Notes under the pieces: generated by a model | Databases searched by the model: none | What the model saw: only the letters and a program-made list of their open reading frames with translations | What the model was told of the DNA's origin: nothing | Part shown: piece after piece, positions 11,501-26,400 of the stretch | Position numbering within the stretch: the stretch's first letter is position 1 | Layout of the letters: each line of letters starts with the position of its first letter | Source of the DNA: Lateolabrax maculatus | Lineage: Eukaryota; Chordata; Actinopteri; Acropomatiformes; Lateolabracidae | DNA: 64,000 nucleotides | NCBI GenBank assembly: GCA_031216445.1 | Contig: CM062204.1 | Coordinates: forward strand, 16,675,001-16,739,000 | Direction of reading: 5' to 3' | Program-made: the position numbers and the translations under genes

Positions 11501-14434
11501 TTAAATGGTGGGGAAGCCACCTGTTCATGGTGGGACTTGTGTTTCAGTGAGCTTGTTAGTTAGACATTCAGTGGCCATAGCTGAGACAAAAGAAAGGTCA
11601 TTATTTAAAGTCATTTTGTCTGGCAGTGCCAGCACAGCTGGTACCTTCTCAGTGTTGCTCTCTTTTTTTAAAGTACACTTCAAATGAACGGTCCACCACT
11701 CAGGTAACTCGCAGTCTGGCACTTAATGGATAAGCCAACTGGGAACCCTCAGCTGCGTTTATTGGTGCATGCAGGGATAGCATGTCCTGCCACGCCCTGT
11801 CAGTTTTACCTACATTAAAAGCAGTAGGAGGTGTAGACAATGAGATCATAACAGCAGCCAATGCAATTACTGATGGCTACAGCTGTAGAGACTATATGCA
11901 GCTGTTAGTTAGTCTTTTTGAGTACATGAGGATGCCTCCTATTAAAAAAAGGTCCAAAAAGAAAGTTTCAGAAGGATCGGTTCAAAGACTGAGGAAAACA
12001 TTAAAATGAACCCTCGCATTATAATGGGTAGAATTTCAAGATATCTGAAAAGAGGTCAACTAATAGAAAAGGATATTTTACTTATATTACAGAAATATAT
12101 TTCAAAGTATTTCCTGTTTCCTTTTCAAGATATAAGAAAGTAAGATATATTTTTGCATCAGTTGGCCATAACTTGGGTTTCCTCCCTTTATAGTGTGTAG
12201 ATCCCTTGGTCTTATTATCTTTTATCCATATTTCTGTGGTATACTGATGTGCTTATTAGCCTAATTTCCATTGACACATACACAGATGGTGGGGTCACAG
12301 TCTGCTGACCTGCTCATCAAACACTGGAGTGATTGACACCAGCTGAATCTTGGAGATAACTCAAAGACAAAGAGTTTATGTTGATATTGAACTGTGTTGT
12401 CTTGATTTAGGATCGTAAGAGTAGTTACAGGCAGCAAACTGCACCCCGCCCCATTCTATTAAAAAGCTCTCAGGCTGTGTGGTGATGAAATAACAGACAG
12501 AGCCTCAAACATTTTCATTGAAAGATTTAATCAGAGCTCATCTTTCCCTGCTTCCCTGCCTCTCCCCTGCTCGGCTCTAAATAGATTTCCTTAATGAAAG
12601 GCACAGTTCCAGTTGGCAGAGTGTGAAAACAGTCTCTGCTTTTATGCAAGGGTAAAAATAGCTGCTGTGCCTGTCGATCTGTAAATGGGAAAAAGAAGAT
12701 GTGCCAGTTTACCCATAATTGGCTGCAGTGTGCAAACTCATAGCGGCGGTGTCATGAAATCGAAGTGTCTCTTTTGATTGTTGAACAGCTGAAGGATCTA
12801 GCAACCTCCATCTGCTTTGTGTGTGTATGTGTGTGTACATACAGTATGTTTGTACCCACCAGACCTAAAAATGTAAATCCATTATTAGAGGTTGAGGGAG
12901 GGCAGTTGAAGTGACAGCACACAACCCCCGTCCGGGCACTGGGTATGCCTGCTGCCTGGCAGGACCAGTGTCTGTGGGAATCTTGATGGGCCTCCTACAC
13001 AAAAGTAACCTGAGTTGTTTGCTATCTATCTTCTCTTTCATCTCCCTCTTACTTATTACCTCTATCTCTCTGTCTCTCATCTTTTTGTTCTGAAGTCCGA
13101 TTCCTCATCAGAGTTAAGTGGATGACACTGCAGATGTGAAGAGGCTTCTGTCTCAGTCTGCTCATCGATGCTTTCATCTCATCTCTTTTCATTAGCTTTG
13201 TGTACGGTTCGCAGCACCACACACTAGTTCGTCAGTTTCATAATAATGGCACAAAGACTGAAGAGCACCAGTGGCAAAACATTAAATTAGGGTTTGATCA
13301 AGGAGCTTGGAGAGTTTTTATAATGTTTTCATGGTGTCCGTCCATCTGTCGAACCATCCGTCCATTCCCATTTCGTGAACATTTTCTGAGGAACACCTTG
13401 AAGGAATTCCATTGCATCCGGTACAAGCAGCCTTTTAGACTTCAGGATGAATTGCTAAGAATTTAGTGGTCAAGGTCACTCAGACCTCACAAAACACGTT
13501 TTTTTGCCATAACATAACATTTCACACAAATGTCTTACAGGATAAAATTGATGACATTTTATATCCAAAAAGGTCAAAGGTCAGCTTCACTGTGACATCA
13601 TAGTGTTCTGCAAAAGCACTTTTCTCGCCAACACCATAAATCCATCTTTCACATTTGGTCAGATGCTGAATTTGTGACACTAATCTTGAGTGCCCACCTT
13701 GAAACTGTGGTGATATATAGATAATATATATCATATTATCATATATATGATAATAGATCTTCTGTACTGCCATGTTGAAGATGTGTGTGAAGCATTCACA
13801 TTTTAGAATTTGTAGCTTCTTTGCAGCAACATCCATATTTGCGTCGTCTTCTGTCATGGCTGCAACTTCGTGTTCTATCACAATCAGCTTTATTGGCCAA
13901 GCATGTAGACACATACAAGTAATTTGACGTTCTTATTGTTTATCTCAATTAACCTACACTTCTCTCTATAAAAATAAAAGTCTCTGAGTGAAGACAGTTT
14001 GTTGTTCCCTGGTATGTTTAGGTTGCTTACTTTGGTTTGTGCTAAATTGTTTTGCGTACCTTCAACTTACCGACACTCAACCAGCACTATTGAACAGCTT
14101 CCTATTTCAGTCCGTCACTCTGGTCCTCCTGGGTTCAAAGACACAGTGCAGGTCCATTCATTCCTTATGGCTGAAACTGTAATACCTTCCAACTGGTTAT
14201 AGTTACAGAGCTGTTGACAGAGTGATGTGCTTGCCATGACCCATCACACCAACACCTGGAGGCTTGTGTGTGCGGTTATATGTGTGCATGAGTGTGTGAC
14301 AGACTTATATGCCTGTTGTTCTGTTTTCTAGTGACGAGTTCAAGGGACCCGTGGAATACAAAATGTAAACTATCTGATTTTTGTCACAAATATTATAGAA
14401 GGCACAGAAATGTTCACTGAGTAAGATCCTGAGG

Positions 14435-14490
<56 letters not shown>

Positions 14491-17400
14491 TATACATATT
14501 TTGGGACACATTCCTATGTCATTGGCCGTATAGGTCCACAGTGAAGCCTGGCAGGTGCACTGTTGACACAGGTACAATAACCCTGTGTTTGCTGTGTACA
14601 CCTGTTTCTCTGTGTATGTGAGTGAGTGCGCTCGTGTTAACTGATTTCTGCCTCTTCAGTCAAGCGCTGCCCATTAGACAATGTTCCACACCGAGTGTAC
14701 AATTCAGCCAACTCTTTCATTCCCCTGTGTTCTCACTTTGGAAGAAAAGTTTAGTCTTTACTGAGACAGATGGCAACATTTGACGACCACCACAAACGAA
14801 AAAGCTGACAACTACCAGCGCAGATGTTTATGCCTGTGTGTTGGATTTATGATGCCAGCTACACTTTTGGGATTTGAACTCTAAATTGTTTCCTAGCTTT
14901 CACATCACTTTGTCTTGCCACGTGCTCAGCTGTCCATGAAACACTGTTCAAACAAAGCGCCTCACCAGCATCTCCCTGTTTATTTCCTCCTTTTCCTCTT
15001 CTCCCTGGAGAGTTTGTAGTGAAGTCACGGCAGACTGCAGTGTAGACAACACAATGCGAGACACTCATTATTCAAAGGTAACGGCATTTTTTGTTGCTTT
15101 ATATTCGCCCACTCAAAACCTGTAGGTAGAACGTTTAGTTTGCAGATCACAGCCACTACTCTCTCTGGATTCACTCTTATCATTTTCTAAAAGCTTTTGC
15201 AGCATTTGCTGTCTATTTATCAATTAAAATCTGTACAATATTACCTTTTTAAGACATTAGGTACAATCCTGTGCTCATTCTCTCATTTGTCTTTCCTCTG
15301 TGTTGCCTTCTCTGCTTTGTGTTTACATGACAACTTTCCAGAAGCTTAAAATGTTCCTTGCAACCCGAAAAGCAGTGTCTCTCGACTTGACACTCACTTA
15401 ACGTGATAAAATGACGAGCACTTTAAGATTGCTCAGTTAAATTAAGCACACAAGTGGCTTCCCCCAGAGTCTGTGGCTGCCTCAGTTTCAAGATCAGAGT
15501 TTCCAAAGAATGCCAGTAGGAACGACACTGTTTACATTCACAGAATAGTCAAGATAGTTTTTGGATAGACCAAGGAATCGTCTTCTCTATGTGTTATTGA
15601 CCCGTCCATTTATATTGAAATCAGTCTTGATGTTGCGCAATAATGCAAAATAAAAAAGTGCAGTAACAAAGTGTTTGTACATTGTTACTTCCCACCTCTG
15701 TGTATGATATACTATAAGGGCCTCTGTCAAAAACATAAAGTTGAAATATTTTCTGAAAAAAGGTATATTTTGACATTTTTTTGACGTTTTTGGATCAACT
15801 TACGGTCTTAATTGTTCTACAAAGTTAAACACCTAAATTGAACAATCCGGGTGTATTATCTGTACATAGGTAACATATTGAGCCAATCAGGTTATCATCA
15901 GCTAATAGAGTCCATGTACTGTAAACATCATCAGTGTCATTTTTAACATGGCCTGCTGAATTTTGTAGGACAGTGAAGCTGTGTTTTGGCCTGTTAAATA
16001 AAAGTATTCGGTTATTCTCGGATACACTGGCTGTTTTGCTGTGGTCATGGCAACCTGGCCTGGCCCAGCCCGGCAGGCTCAGCAGATGCCCAAGGTGAGC
16101 GACAGTGCTTAGCTTTCACCCAGATCTCCGTTCCTGTCCTGTCCCCTCCGTGTCGTCTTACAGGGCATCGCTGCCAAAGCCTGCCAGCAGGGCCAAAGTG
16201 CTGAAGTGGCGAACTGTGACAAGGAGAAACCACATCACGCAACACAAAAAAACAGACCAAGAGAAAATATGGACATTTGTGACCCTTCCCTCCCCGATGT
16301 GATGACTGTCTGTGTGGCAGTGTTGATGCTGACTGCTGGTGTGTTTACATGAAGCGGTAAAGAGCCTGCTCATTGGCCACATGGAATTATTCCGTGTAAA
16401 AAAAAAACTTGTATATGATTCATTGATGAAGGCTCGGCAAAATAGGTAAATAAAATTAGGTCACAGGTGGAGTTGGTCCCGCTGATAATAAAATGTACTT
16501 TAAGTATGAAGTATTAGGGTCTGAGAAAATCCCCTTCTCTGAAGTATATTCATGGCATTAATTACATCAGGCTTGACTGCTTATAGACAAATTGTTTTAT
16601 TTTGATCATAAAAAGAGATTAACCTTTCTAACAAAATACAGTTCAAATACAAGATTAACAACTATTGTCATATTTTCACGATACAGATATGTCTTTTGTG
16701 CAGCGATTAGTCTAGTAAGCATGTAATAAATCACTGTGCAGTATATTGTCACAGGCTTTTGGGCTTTAGCCCAAATATGTTGTGACATTTAATCATTTCA
16801 TGGTTGAGCATGTGGAAACTCATGTAAATTGGGTGTTTGGATCCCGAAAACAAATACTGAAGGGCAATAATCAGACCTTTGAAGTAAGAATGCACTGATC
16901 CAACTTCTACTCTCCCAATACCAGTACCTCGACTCAGATTATCTGCCAATACAGAGTACTGATCCAATAGCAGTGTTCTATTATTCCCTATTAAAAATCT
17001 AACAATCTGTTTACCTCATTGCAGGGGAAATTATTTTAATTAATTAATTACTGTATGGTAAAACGGGGCCAGTAAAGCCTTGTACTAAAAAGTGAGCCAG
17101 CGGTCGCTTAGCGGGGACACAGTTTTAAAAGGAATTTTTTTAAAGAAACATATGTAATGTGGATAGGTCATGTCATGGCTTATACCCAATCAGCTGTATA
17201 AGGTCAGTATCGGGCTGATCCCGATCGGGCCTGTCCGATCCGAGCATCCTACTTCAAAGTAAGTAAGTGTTGCCATGGTGCAAAGTTCCACTTTCCTCAG
17301 AAATGTATTCTGTCTTTCCATGTAGAACGATGCACTGGAGTGGTCGAGGATGTTGTAGTTTGAATCTGGCATATTGGGTAGAATTTCAACGTCATGTCAA

Positions 17401-20400
17401 TTTTATTTATATAGCCCAAAAGTTTGTCTCAGTGGGTTTTCTAATCAGTACATTTTGCTATAGCTTTTTCTATGGTCAACCTATCTGAAATAACTATTTC
17501 TACAATACATGACACTATGCATATCTTTTTCCAGATACTGTTAGAAGTCTCTGAATGGTTGGAGACCTTTTTGAGACTGCAGTCTGTCGGTGCTCTACTT
17601 TGTTCGGAAATGAGTCATGTAATGTAAATTTAGTTAATTCTCTCTTCGTCTTTCTCAAAACTTGCTCAGAAACTATCAGAGCTACTGGATGTTCTGGCCA
17701 GCAGTTTGAGCACATAACTCTACCCAGCCCCTTGGAGATCTGTTATTATCATTTTGCAGTATGGGGCAGTAAAAACTGTATTTATTGCCCCAATTTTGAG
17801 GTTTTTCAAGTACCTCTCCACTAGCTGTTGAATTCCCACTTGCTATACTTATGCTGTCGCTGTACTTTCTTGAATACCAACAGTAGGATGACATGTAGGA
17901 TGGGGCAAGTGTTAAGAACTGTAGATAACCATACTTTTGGAAGGTTGTCTATGTGTGAGACTATCCCAAATCCTTTGCAAACCCACCAGGGAATTTAGTT
18001 TGTATATGGCCATGTGGTCATGTCTCCAAATGTTGCTTTAGTGATCGAATCCCACTGTGTTCTTGATGTATTTTGGGTGCAGCCACACTTATATCTACAG
18101 CTGTGCGCTTGGAATCGGATTACCCAAACTGCGTGCTGGTGTGAAAACAGGGCCAAGGAAAACCTTTAGGCTGTCCTGTCCAGTGACAACATTATCACCC
18201 TGACAGTGTCGCTGTGTCTAATAGAAATCTTCTCAGGGGCAGACAGGGGGAATTCTTATCTTTGTCGCTTGGTTTACCGCAGCCACAGTTGCAGATACAG
18301 CAGCTCATCAGGGTGCCTGTCAGGGCCTGGCACTGAGGGTGTCATTATGATAAGAATTATCTCCTTCAGGGGAACAGCTGCCAAGGTTGTGATATCTTAC
18401 AGTTCCATTACAGGTGGAGTAAGGATCCCTTTTTACTCATCACTTTAACAGCAGAGCCTTCCTAAAGTAAGATTTTTTAACGGGGTATATGTAACAGTGT
18501 ACGTATAAGTGGGCACAATTACATATGCATGTACGTTTGTGGCTGTGTGTGTTTTCTGTCTATTGTTCTGGTATTTTCTGTCTAAAAAATTACATCAGGT
18601 TCCACAGTTCATTTCATTATCTTGACTGGCACTGCAGATGTCATTATTTTGAGTCTTTCTTATACCTCCACAGGAACTGCAAGTTGTTAAGATATTGGCT
18701 CTGAGACTGTGCTCTGATTAATCACACAGGGAAGGATTAAAAAAGTGGCAAGCAATTTGACTTCCTCTGCCTCTTGAGCTGACTTTTCTTTGAAACTTTG
18801 TGCAGTGGAAGAGATAATGTGTTAATTAGTGAGTTTTGGATGTTGTTACCTTTGGACAGAGCCAGGCTAGCTGTTTTTCTCCTGCTTCCAGTCTTTATGC
18901 TAAACTAAGCCAACCGGCTGCTGGCTTTAGCTTCATATTTATCATACAGATTTGAGCATCACTTTTTTCATTTAACTCTGCAAGAAAGCAAATGAGTATA
19001 TTTCTTCAAATACTGAACTATTTCTTTAAATCGGAGGAAAAGTAGTCGGATACAAAATCGTACAGAGACTTGCGAGTCATCTTCATTTGCAAACAATAAG
19101 AAATAATTTCCCTGTAAAAAGTTTGGACTAATTTTCAAGGTTTCATGATGATGTGAAATCTTTGGCCGCTGCATGAAGGCATTTTACCTGCCTCACTTCT
19201 TTAGCACCCTGAACTGCCTTTTCTGGAAGTTTTTTTTTCCTACTCCAGTAGTGCAGCTTGAAAGAACTCGTCTCTTGCCTTAAAAGGAAAGGGGAGTTGG
19301 TTATAGAGAGAGTGGGGACTGTTTCTTGCTCGCTGACCTCTGAGGATTATGGAAATAGGATTATGAGGTAGAGGGTGCCCTAGTGGGGCTTTCCACCACT
19401 ACCAAGGATCAGGAGACAGCTGACTGGCTGACCGCCTGATTGTAGCAGATTAATAAAAGCTCCTGCTTGCAGATTTGCCCCAAAACAGCCCAGGAAGTGA
19501 AATGTCAGTGGTGTCAAAAGGCATTTGTCCCTCATACTGTTATAATATGTCCTTTTCTCCCCACAGTCTTATCCTTCTGGTCGGGGAGGGGTTCTTGTTG
19601 GAAATTGACAGACAGTTTGAAGGGTCCCACCCGACCCAGATGGCAACCTTGATAATGTTTCCGACAATCCCACTAGCTCTTCCATCCCTGCCCCAGCCTC
19701 ACTCACCACTCCCTTTTTTTTCATGCCTTTTCTTCTTGAGATTTGAAGAAAATAAATCGGGGGCCTCCCTTCAGGGCAGCCCCAGCCCCGGGTCCATTTG
19801 CCAGCTATTAGAGATCATAAATCTCTACTTTGAATGGAGCCGCTGCTGTTGTTGTGGCAGGGTTTTGATGGTGTAGTAGGGGGGTTGACCTCGTGGCAGG
19901 CCTTGAGCAGAAGAAGGGACTGAATGGGGGAGAAAAGCAGCCCGGCGACGGCTCGTTACACAAATGTTTTGCCCGTCTTTTTGTTCCCCTTCTTATTCTG
20001 TGGCTGCTGAATGCGTGGAGCAGTGAAGGGGTGTTTGATAGAGGGTTTGGCCTGGCGGTAATGAGGGGTTCTCACCTCGGTGTAAATGGGAGGTCTAGGG
20101 GGAAAAGGTCACCAATCTCCGTCTTTGTCTCAGTGCTGACCTGCCCGTGCCCTATGCTTGAGTGACATGGATACTCAATCACAGCTTTGTGTATGTATGT
20201 GTGTTTGACAAGGATTTTGACTTCTGTTTGTCTCTCAGCAAAAAGGGCTCACATTTGTGTCTCAGTGAATCTGACATTTATAGCCACAGTGGTTTAAGAG
20301 TTCCCTTCCTGGTGGGTGTATGTATGTCTTGGGTATGAGTGCTGTTTGTATCCCGTTGTGTGTGTGTTTCATTGTGTCTCCATACATGCTTCTCTCCAGT

Positions 20401-23400
20401 GTGAATGCTTTCACAAGCAGCGACAGGGGGTAAAGTGTTTATTTGAACACATGCTAGAGAGCCTGCTGTGGGTTGTTGGGCTGTCTGCTGCATTCCCCTC
20501 TGCTTCAGGAGGGACCCTGGGGCAGCACAGCCCTTTCTCTTTCATTTAGTCTGTCCCTCTTTTTTAAACTGTCAACCAGTCTGTCTTGCTCGAATTAGCC
20601 TTCTGTCTTTTTCTCTTTTTACATCCACTCTGAGATGTCTGGCTCGAAAATTTTACTTTTTAATTATTTTAAAATGACAGTTTTAGTGGTTAAGTGAGGA
20701 ACTACATTTATTTTCATTCAATCTCTCACAAACATATTGTAGCGGACATAAATATGTTCCAATAAAAGCAGCCGTACTGAAACCTAAAACAAGTGACTAC
20801 GGGGAGAGCAACAGAACACAGCTTTACCTGGCTAAGAACATGGGTGTGTTAAATACTGGATGAGGCATCCACAATAACTTCATGTGTGAAAAAAAGGCAA
20901 AAAAAAAAAAAGGATCCAATCCAATAGCAAATTAACTAAAGCCTTCAAACCTGTTCAGGCAGTCAATTAGTGGAGTCCACCACTATAGACATGGACAGAC
21001 AGATGACGTGCACATGGCTTTGTTTACACTACAGTGGGTGTCTGCATAGCCAGACAATCACATGTGTTTGTCACTGTCCGTTTGTTTATGCACAAATCCA
21101 AAGTACATGTGAAAAATGGGGATGGAAACGCACTCAATGTTTTTGTAAAATGTCAGTTCATTGAAAGTGGTCTCTGCTATTTTTTTTTACAGTTGATATT
21201 CCACATGGCAGATGGTGTAGATTGTCTGGTGGAATGTATTAGGATTTCTTTTCTTTTTTTTTGTCAGAATTTATGGTAGTGAGAGCTAGTCATTATTGCT
21301 GGATGGCAGTACTATTTTATATTCATCTGTTTTGGTCACCCTTTTTTTTTTTTTACCAAAGCTGAGCAGTATCAGGCCTAGTTGAATAACATGTGTTGAC
21401 CTATTCACACTGAGGACAAATACAGGTTTATCCAAAGTCACTGCAGCAGTCATCTTTGGCCTCCATGGAGCAAGCTTCAGCCGATAACTAGCACTGCAGG
21501 ACTTTAAGGTCATAGCATCCAGAGCCTGTATGATGAAACTCTTCATATACTATACTTGAATCTGTCAAATAAAAGCCCTGATTATATTCTGATTGCATCT
21601 TGTCTCCCAGAGACCTGCAGGGTAATATACTGTAGTGTTAAACTTTAGGGACCGAATTTTTAGAGGGGAAATGGGCTGCAATAAAGTGTTTGTGTGAGTG
21701 TGTGTTAATGAATAATCATGGTTGAGGCAGAGACAGAACAGGGATGGCAAGTGGGTGTGCAGTCCCCACTTTTAGTGCTGTGTAATAGATCTCAGTGGCT
21801 GTCTGTGAGAGAGCTGCTGTGATATGGTGGGAATTAGCAGAGATGTCGATGGGACAGAGACAGAACATGCTGCTGTTTGATCAAGCATATTGATACTGCA
21901 TTGCCTAGAAACATTTAATTTGGATTAAGCTGCTCCAAGGTGGTATCAGTCCTCGGGTCTTTGTGGTGATGTGGAAGAGTCTTCTGATGCTATCTCTAGA
22001 GAAGAATTTGTGCTCGTGATTTTTTTTATTCAACCTTAATTAGTCAAGCAAAATAAGGAAGATGGCAGTATTATTCACAACAGCGTGTGGGCTGGTTGCA
22101 GGGAAAAGTAAGGTTGCACATTTCACACCTTCAGCAGAAACTTATATTACATAAGGTTTGCAAAGACCTGCTGAGCACAAGTTACACGGCATATCAGCTC
22201 TACAGACACCATTCAAACCTGAAGTGTCCATAAAAGAAAAAAACAAGAGTGTACTTGAAATAAAGCAGACTCACACATTCAGATAGCTGCTTTGGTATCA
22301 CATAAAGCTTTGAGAGAATGAGGCATCAGTCATTATCTTGCCCTAGGTATCTTGGTTAGGTTGCCTGCGGTGCACAGATGGACTAAAAGGATGACTGCGA
22401 TATTTTTTTCTGATGTCTACCTGATCTAAGGTTTAATTTATATGATCTAAAGTGGATTTTTGCACCAATACCATTGTACCTTGAAGGATTAACCTCGCTA
22501 ATTGCTCCCTGTTCAGTTAGGATTTTCTCCTTCAGTCTCAAGAACATGAAGAATGCTTATTTATCAAGGTCACGTGGGGAAATGTACTTGTAGACAGACC
22601 GTTGTGGTTACTAAAGGTGAAACAGCTGCTGTGGTTTGATGTAATTTACCTTTTGGATCAGGGTTTGGAGATGAAATGACTGAAGCTGCTTCAGTCTTGG
22701 TATATAGTCTGTGTGTATCCTTGTATGTTTGCATGCTCATGTGCTGTATCTATGTGCTTCAGGTCCAGCACAGTAGGGGGGGGGCAGATGTCTAGGGATT
22801 TAAAGTAATACCTTAGTGTCTGAGACCTATCCAGATATCAAGCCCCATCTGTGTGTGAGTGTGTGAGTGTGTGTGTACATGCGCATGTACCCACTGAAGA
22901 CATCTTCACACCGACCAACGTTGCCTGGTTACAGGCCAGTTGGCAAGGAAACGGTGATGGCCCGTGCTAATTTGTGATGGCCTCCGACTGTGTGTGTGTG
23001 TGGGGGTGGGCTGCGTGTGTGTGTGCGAGAGAGATGAATGAGGGCTTCTAATCTGTCAAGCAAGACAGGTGACCCAGCGCTCCGTTCATTAGTCCAGACA
23101 GACACGTCAGTCATCCCTGCAGCCACCAAGAAACACACTTCTTTGCGATAAAAAAACATTTCAGGACTGTCTGAAATCCATGTCAGTAATATTGACTGAA
23201 TGAGCAATTATCTATAAGTTTTTTTATTTTTAAACCAAAGTGATCCAAAAACTGACTATTGGCAGGAGCTACATGGAAATCTGACAGCAATTATTTTAAC
23301 TTTTGTATTTCTGTCATGCAATGTTTGGTTTAAATCTGGGACTAATCAGACAGCACTGCAGTATTGGTAGGATCTGCCTTTCCTTGCGATTGTGTGTTTT

Positions 23401-26400
23401 GAAGCTTTACAGGAATATAGTTCAAAGTAAAATACATTTGTTTTGCATATAGAAAAGCATACCAGTGCAACAGATGCATGATCTGAAGATTAATTTTGGT
23501 CCCTGAATATGGGCTGTGTGTAGTCAGAGTCATCTAAGAAGACGAAGGGGAACAAATGAGAGAGGGAGAGCAGAGAGTACATTAGACTGCATGCGAGAGA
23601 AAGCAATTACCTGTGGCAGACTACGTGCATTTCCCATCATTGAGGACAGGAGAGAAGTGGAGAGAGGAGAGAATGGGAAATGAATGAAGACTGAAGGGAG
23701 AAGGGGGGATGTGGAAAAGAAAGTAGAAGTAGAAGAGGAAGAGAGAGGAGATACTGTGGTCAGCAGGGCCTGCCAGTCAGTTCTCTCTGTACCTGCTGAT
23801 AAGAATAATCTGAGTGAATATAGCTCCACAAGTAAAGTCCATGCACTTGAAAATTACATTTTTTTGACCTGATATTGGGACTTTGACTTGGTATCACTTG
23901 CAGGTCCAGGTAGGAGCAGCTGCTCTTGTTGAACATAAACCTTTAAAGGATTTATCAAATTGCTGGACTTCCAGACTGCCCGGAAGAAGGGGAGACACCA
24001 TATTTTTTTTAGTTTTTAGTTGTATAATCACCTGGATGATTTGTGTTTTTTGTCAAAATGACCACTATGACTGAAAAATTTAGAGCAAATCTATCGATAC
24101 ATATACAGCATGAAATGCTTATATTCAAGTACCCCTCCACAGTACTCAACAGTGGAACAGTGTTTAGTAAAAGGTCAATGGGGATATTGTTACCTAAAGT
24201 ACATTTAACCAATGAGGCCGCAATAATTAAGTTTTTTTATTGCTGCTGCATTACACAGTAAGCCTATATGGGTTGGTTAGGTTGGACCTAAGAAAGTAAA
24301 CACCTGTAGAACATAATGGAATCTGTTACAATAGCTTGCCATAAAAGCTTCCTTTGTGAAACAACAACTCATGCTAAATCTTTGTCAGAGAGATGTATAT
24401 TTGTGGTAATTTCTATGGCTGTGGTGTTGTTGTACTCTATGTTATAAAGAATACCTAGTATTTTTCTACTTCCCCTCTTTTCCTTTCCATGCTTTCTATT
24501 TAAAAATGACAAACAACACTTCACAATAATCACCTGTTGTGATTAGTCCCCATCTTTTGCCTCTCTCCCTCTTTCTGTGTCTCTCACACTTCAAAGCAGA
24601 GTGGATTCGTATTGCTCCCTGTCCAACAATAATCATCTCCTTGCACAATAAGCCAGGGAAATAACAATTTCAGGTGTGCAGTCTGTGCAACACTTGCCCC
24701 TCAGTCTTTCACCAGCGTTTCCCGGGGGAAGAAACTGCTCGTATTCAAACATGAGTAACGAGAGAAAGAAAGGAGTGGGTGAGAAATTGCAGAGGAGCTG
24801 CTGTTTAATGAAAGTGGGTTATAATAGAGTGCTGTGCTGTGCTGGGACAAGCGAGGTCCTCTCTCAGCTTGTTGATCTTGCTGATGTATGCTATGTCAGA
24901 TTGTGTCTTAATTGACTTGGTTTATGCCCAGCTGAAGGTTATCCTATCAAAAGCAGTAATTTCAACTGCCACCTGCCAGCAACTGGGGCTTATTTCTGCC
25001 CAGCAAGCTATGCTGGTTTATTACCATAACAAGCAAAGTCTTGGTATGTGTTAAATACTATTAAAGGCAGGTACTGTAAGCATCATTATATTATGTTATG
25101 TAATCATGTCACATACATGCTATTAACTCCTTTTTTTTCTGCCGATTCCACTACTTCTCTTCTCTAGTCCTCCCTCCATTCCTCCCCTCTCTTTACTTAC
25201 TCGTTGGTGGCCTTGGTCATAGCCTGCGAGTCTAGGTGTTGTTTATGGCTGCGTTAACAGGAACTGCTGTGGCATTTTGGGGGCTATTAGAAGTCTTGTT
25301 GAGGCATTAGTCATGTCTCTAAAGTGTGACGTGGGCAGAGCAGTGGCTGGGCCAGCGTGGTCCGTGACATGCATGGCTAGCTTGTCTTTATGCGAGCCAG
25401 GCGTCTGACCTTTTCCTGCAGAATCCTCCGCGACAGGAGAGGTGATGTCTGGGTAATTAATGGTGTGAAACCTTGGCCGCTCATCACATCCCTCCCGTCT
25501 GCGTGCTGCCCCGCTCTGCTGTCGCTGTATCATTCAGTCATTCAGTGACACCAACAGGTGGCGTGACTTGGAGGAGCAGGGAGGTATTGGATCTGCCCAT
25601 CTGTGTTCGTCCCAGGTGGAAATTGGTTCCCAGCCGAGATGCAGGCAAAGTTCAATTTGAATGCTTTGATGATAATGAAATTGAAAAGAGAAGTCAGAAT
25701 CTGAGTGACAGCTGGACTGAAGTTACTCATCGAGTGTCAGAGTCACACAAGTCGACGTGAGCTCATCGTTTTTTTCATCAGTGTACACAAAGGTGTTACC
25801 ATCTGAGATTTAAAAGATCACGATTAGAATAACATTTCCCTCTTGAGTTTGTATTATTTGATGCCGCAGTAGTCCTGCATCTCCTCCTCCTCTGAACAGT
25901 ATTGCTTTTGTCTGGGTAACTCTGAATTCTCCTTCTGTCAGAGAACAATGAAACAACCCACTGGCTGCTGACTGGTACCCCGTCAGTATCAGTGCCTGCC
26001 CGAGCCGGGAACTGTTAGGTCAGACCCAGACTGTGGTGGAGATTAGACCTGTTCATGTCAGATCGACCTCCATGAGCATGGGGCTTTATTCTTACATCCC
26101 GCACTGACCGCTGTGTCGACTCATATGTGCATTTGTGTGTGTGTGTGTGTGCGTGCATGGCTTCACATACCTTTCACTTTATACAACTAGCTCTTAATAA
26201 AAATAACTGTCTGTCCTGTCGATCGCTAACCATGTACACACTAGAGCAAATATCTAAAAACACCCTTATATGTGAGAATGACTTGCATCCACATTAGCAC
26301 TTTTAGTTTTCTTTTTTTTTTAGACTTTCTCCTTCCATGTTAACATGCCAAAATAATTAAAAGCAAAATCTCATCTTCTTTCTCTTCTATCTTTGGGTTG

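Noticed and set aside
11782..12009. 75-codon ORF with a Lys-rich C-terminus (IKKRSKKK)
   Set aside because: No domain, no splice or promoter support, inside the rhbdl3 intron; probably chance.
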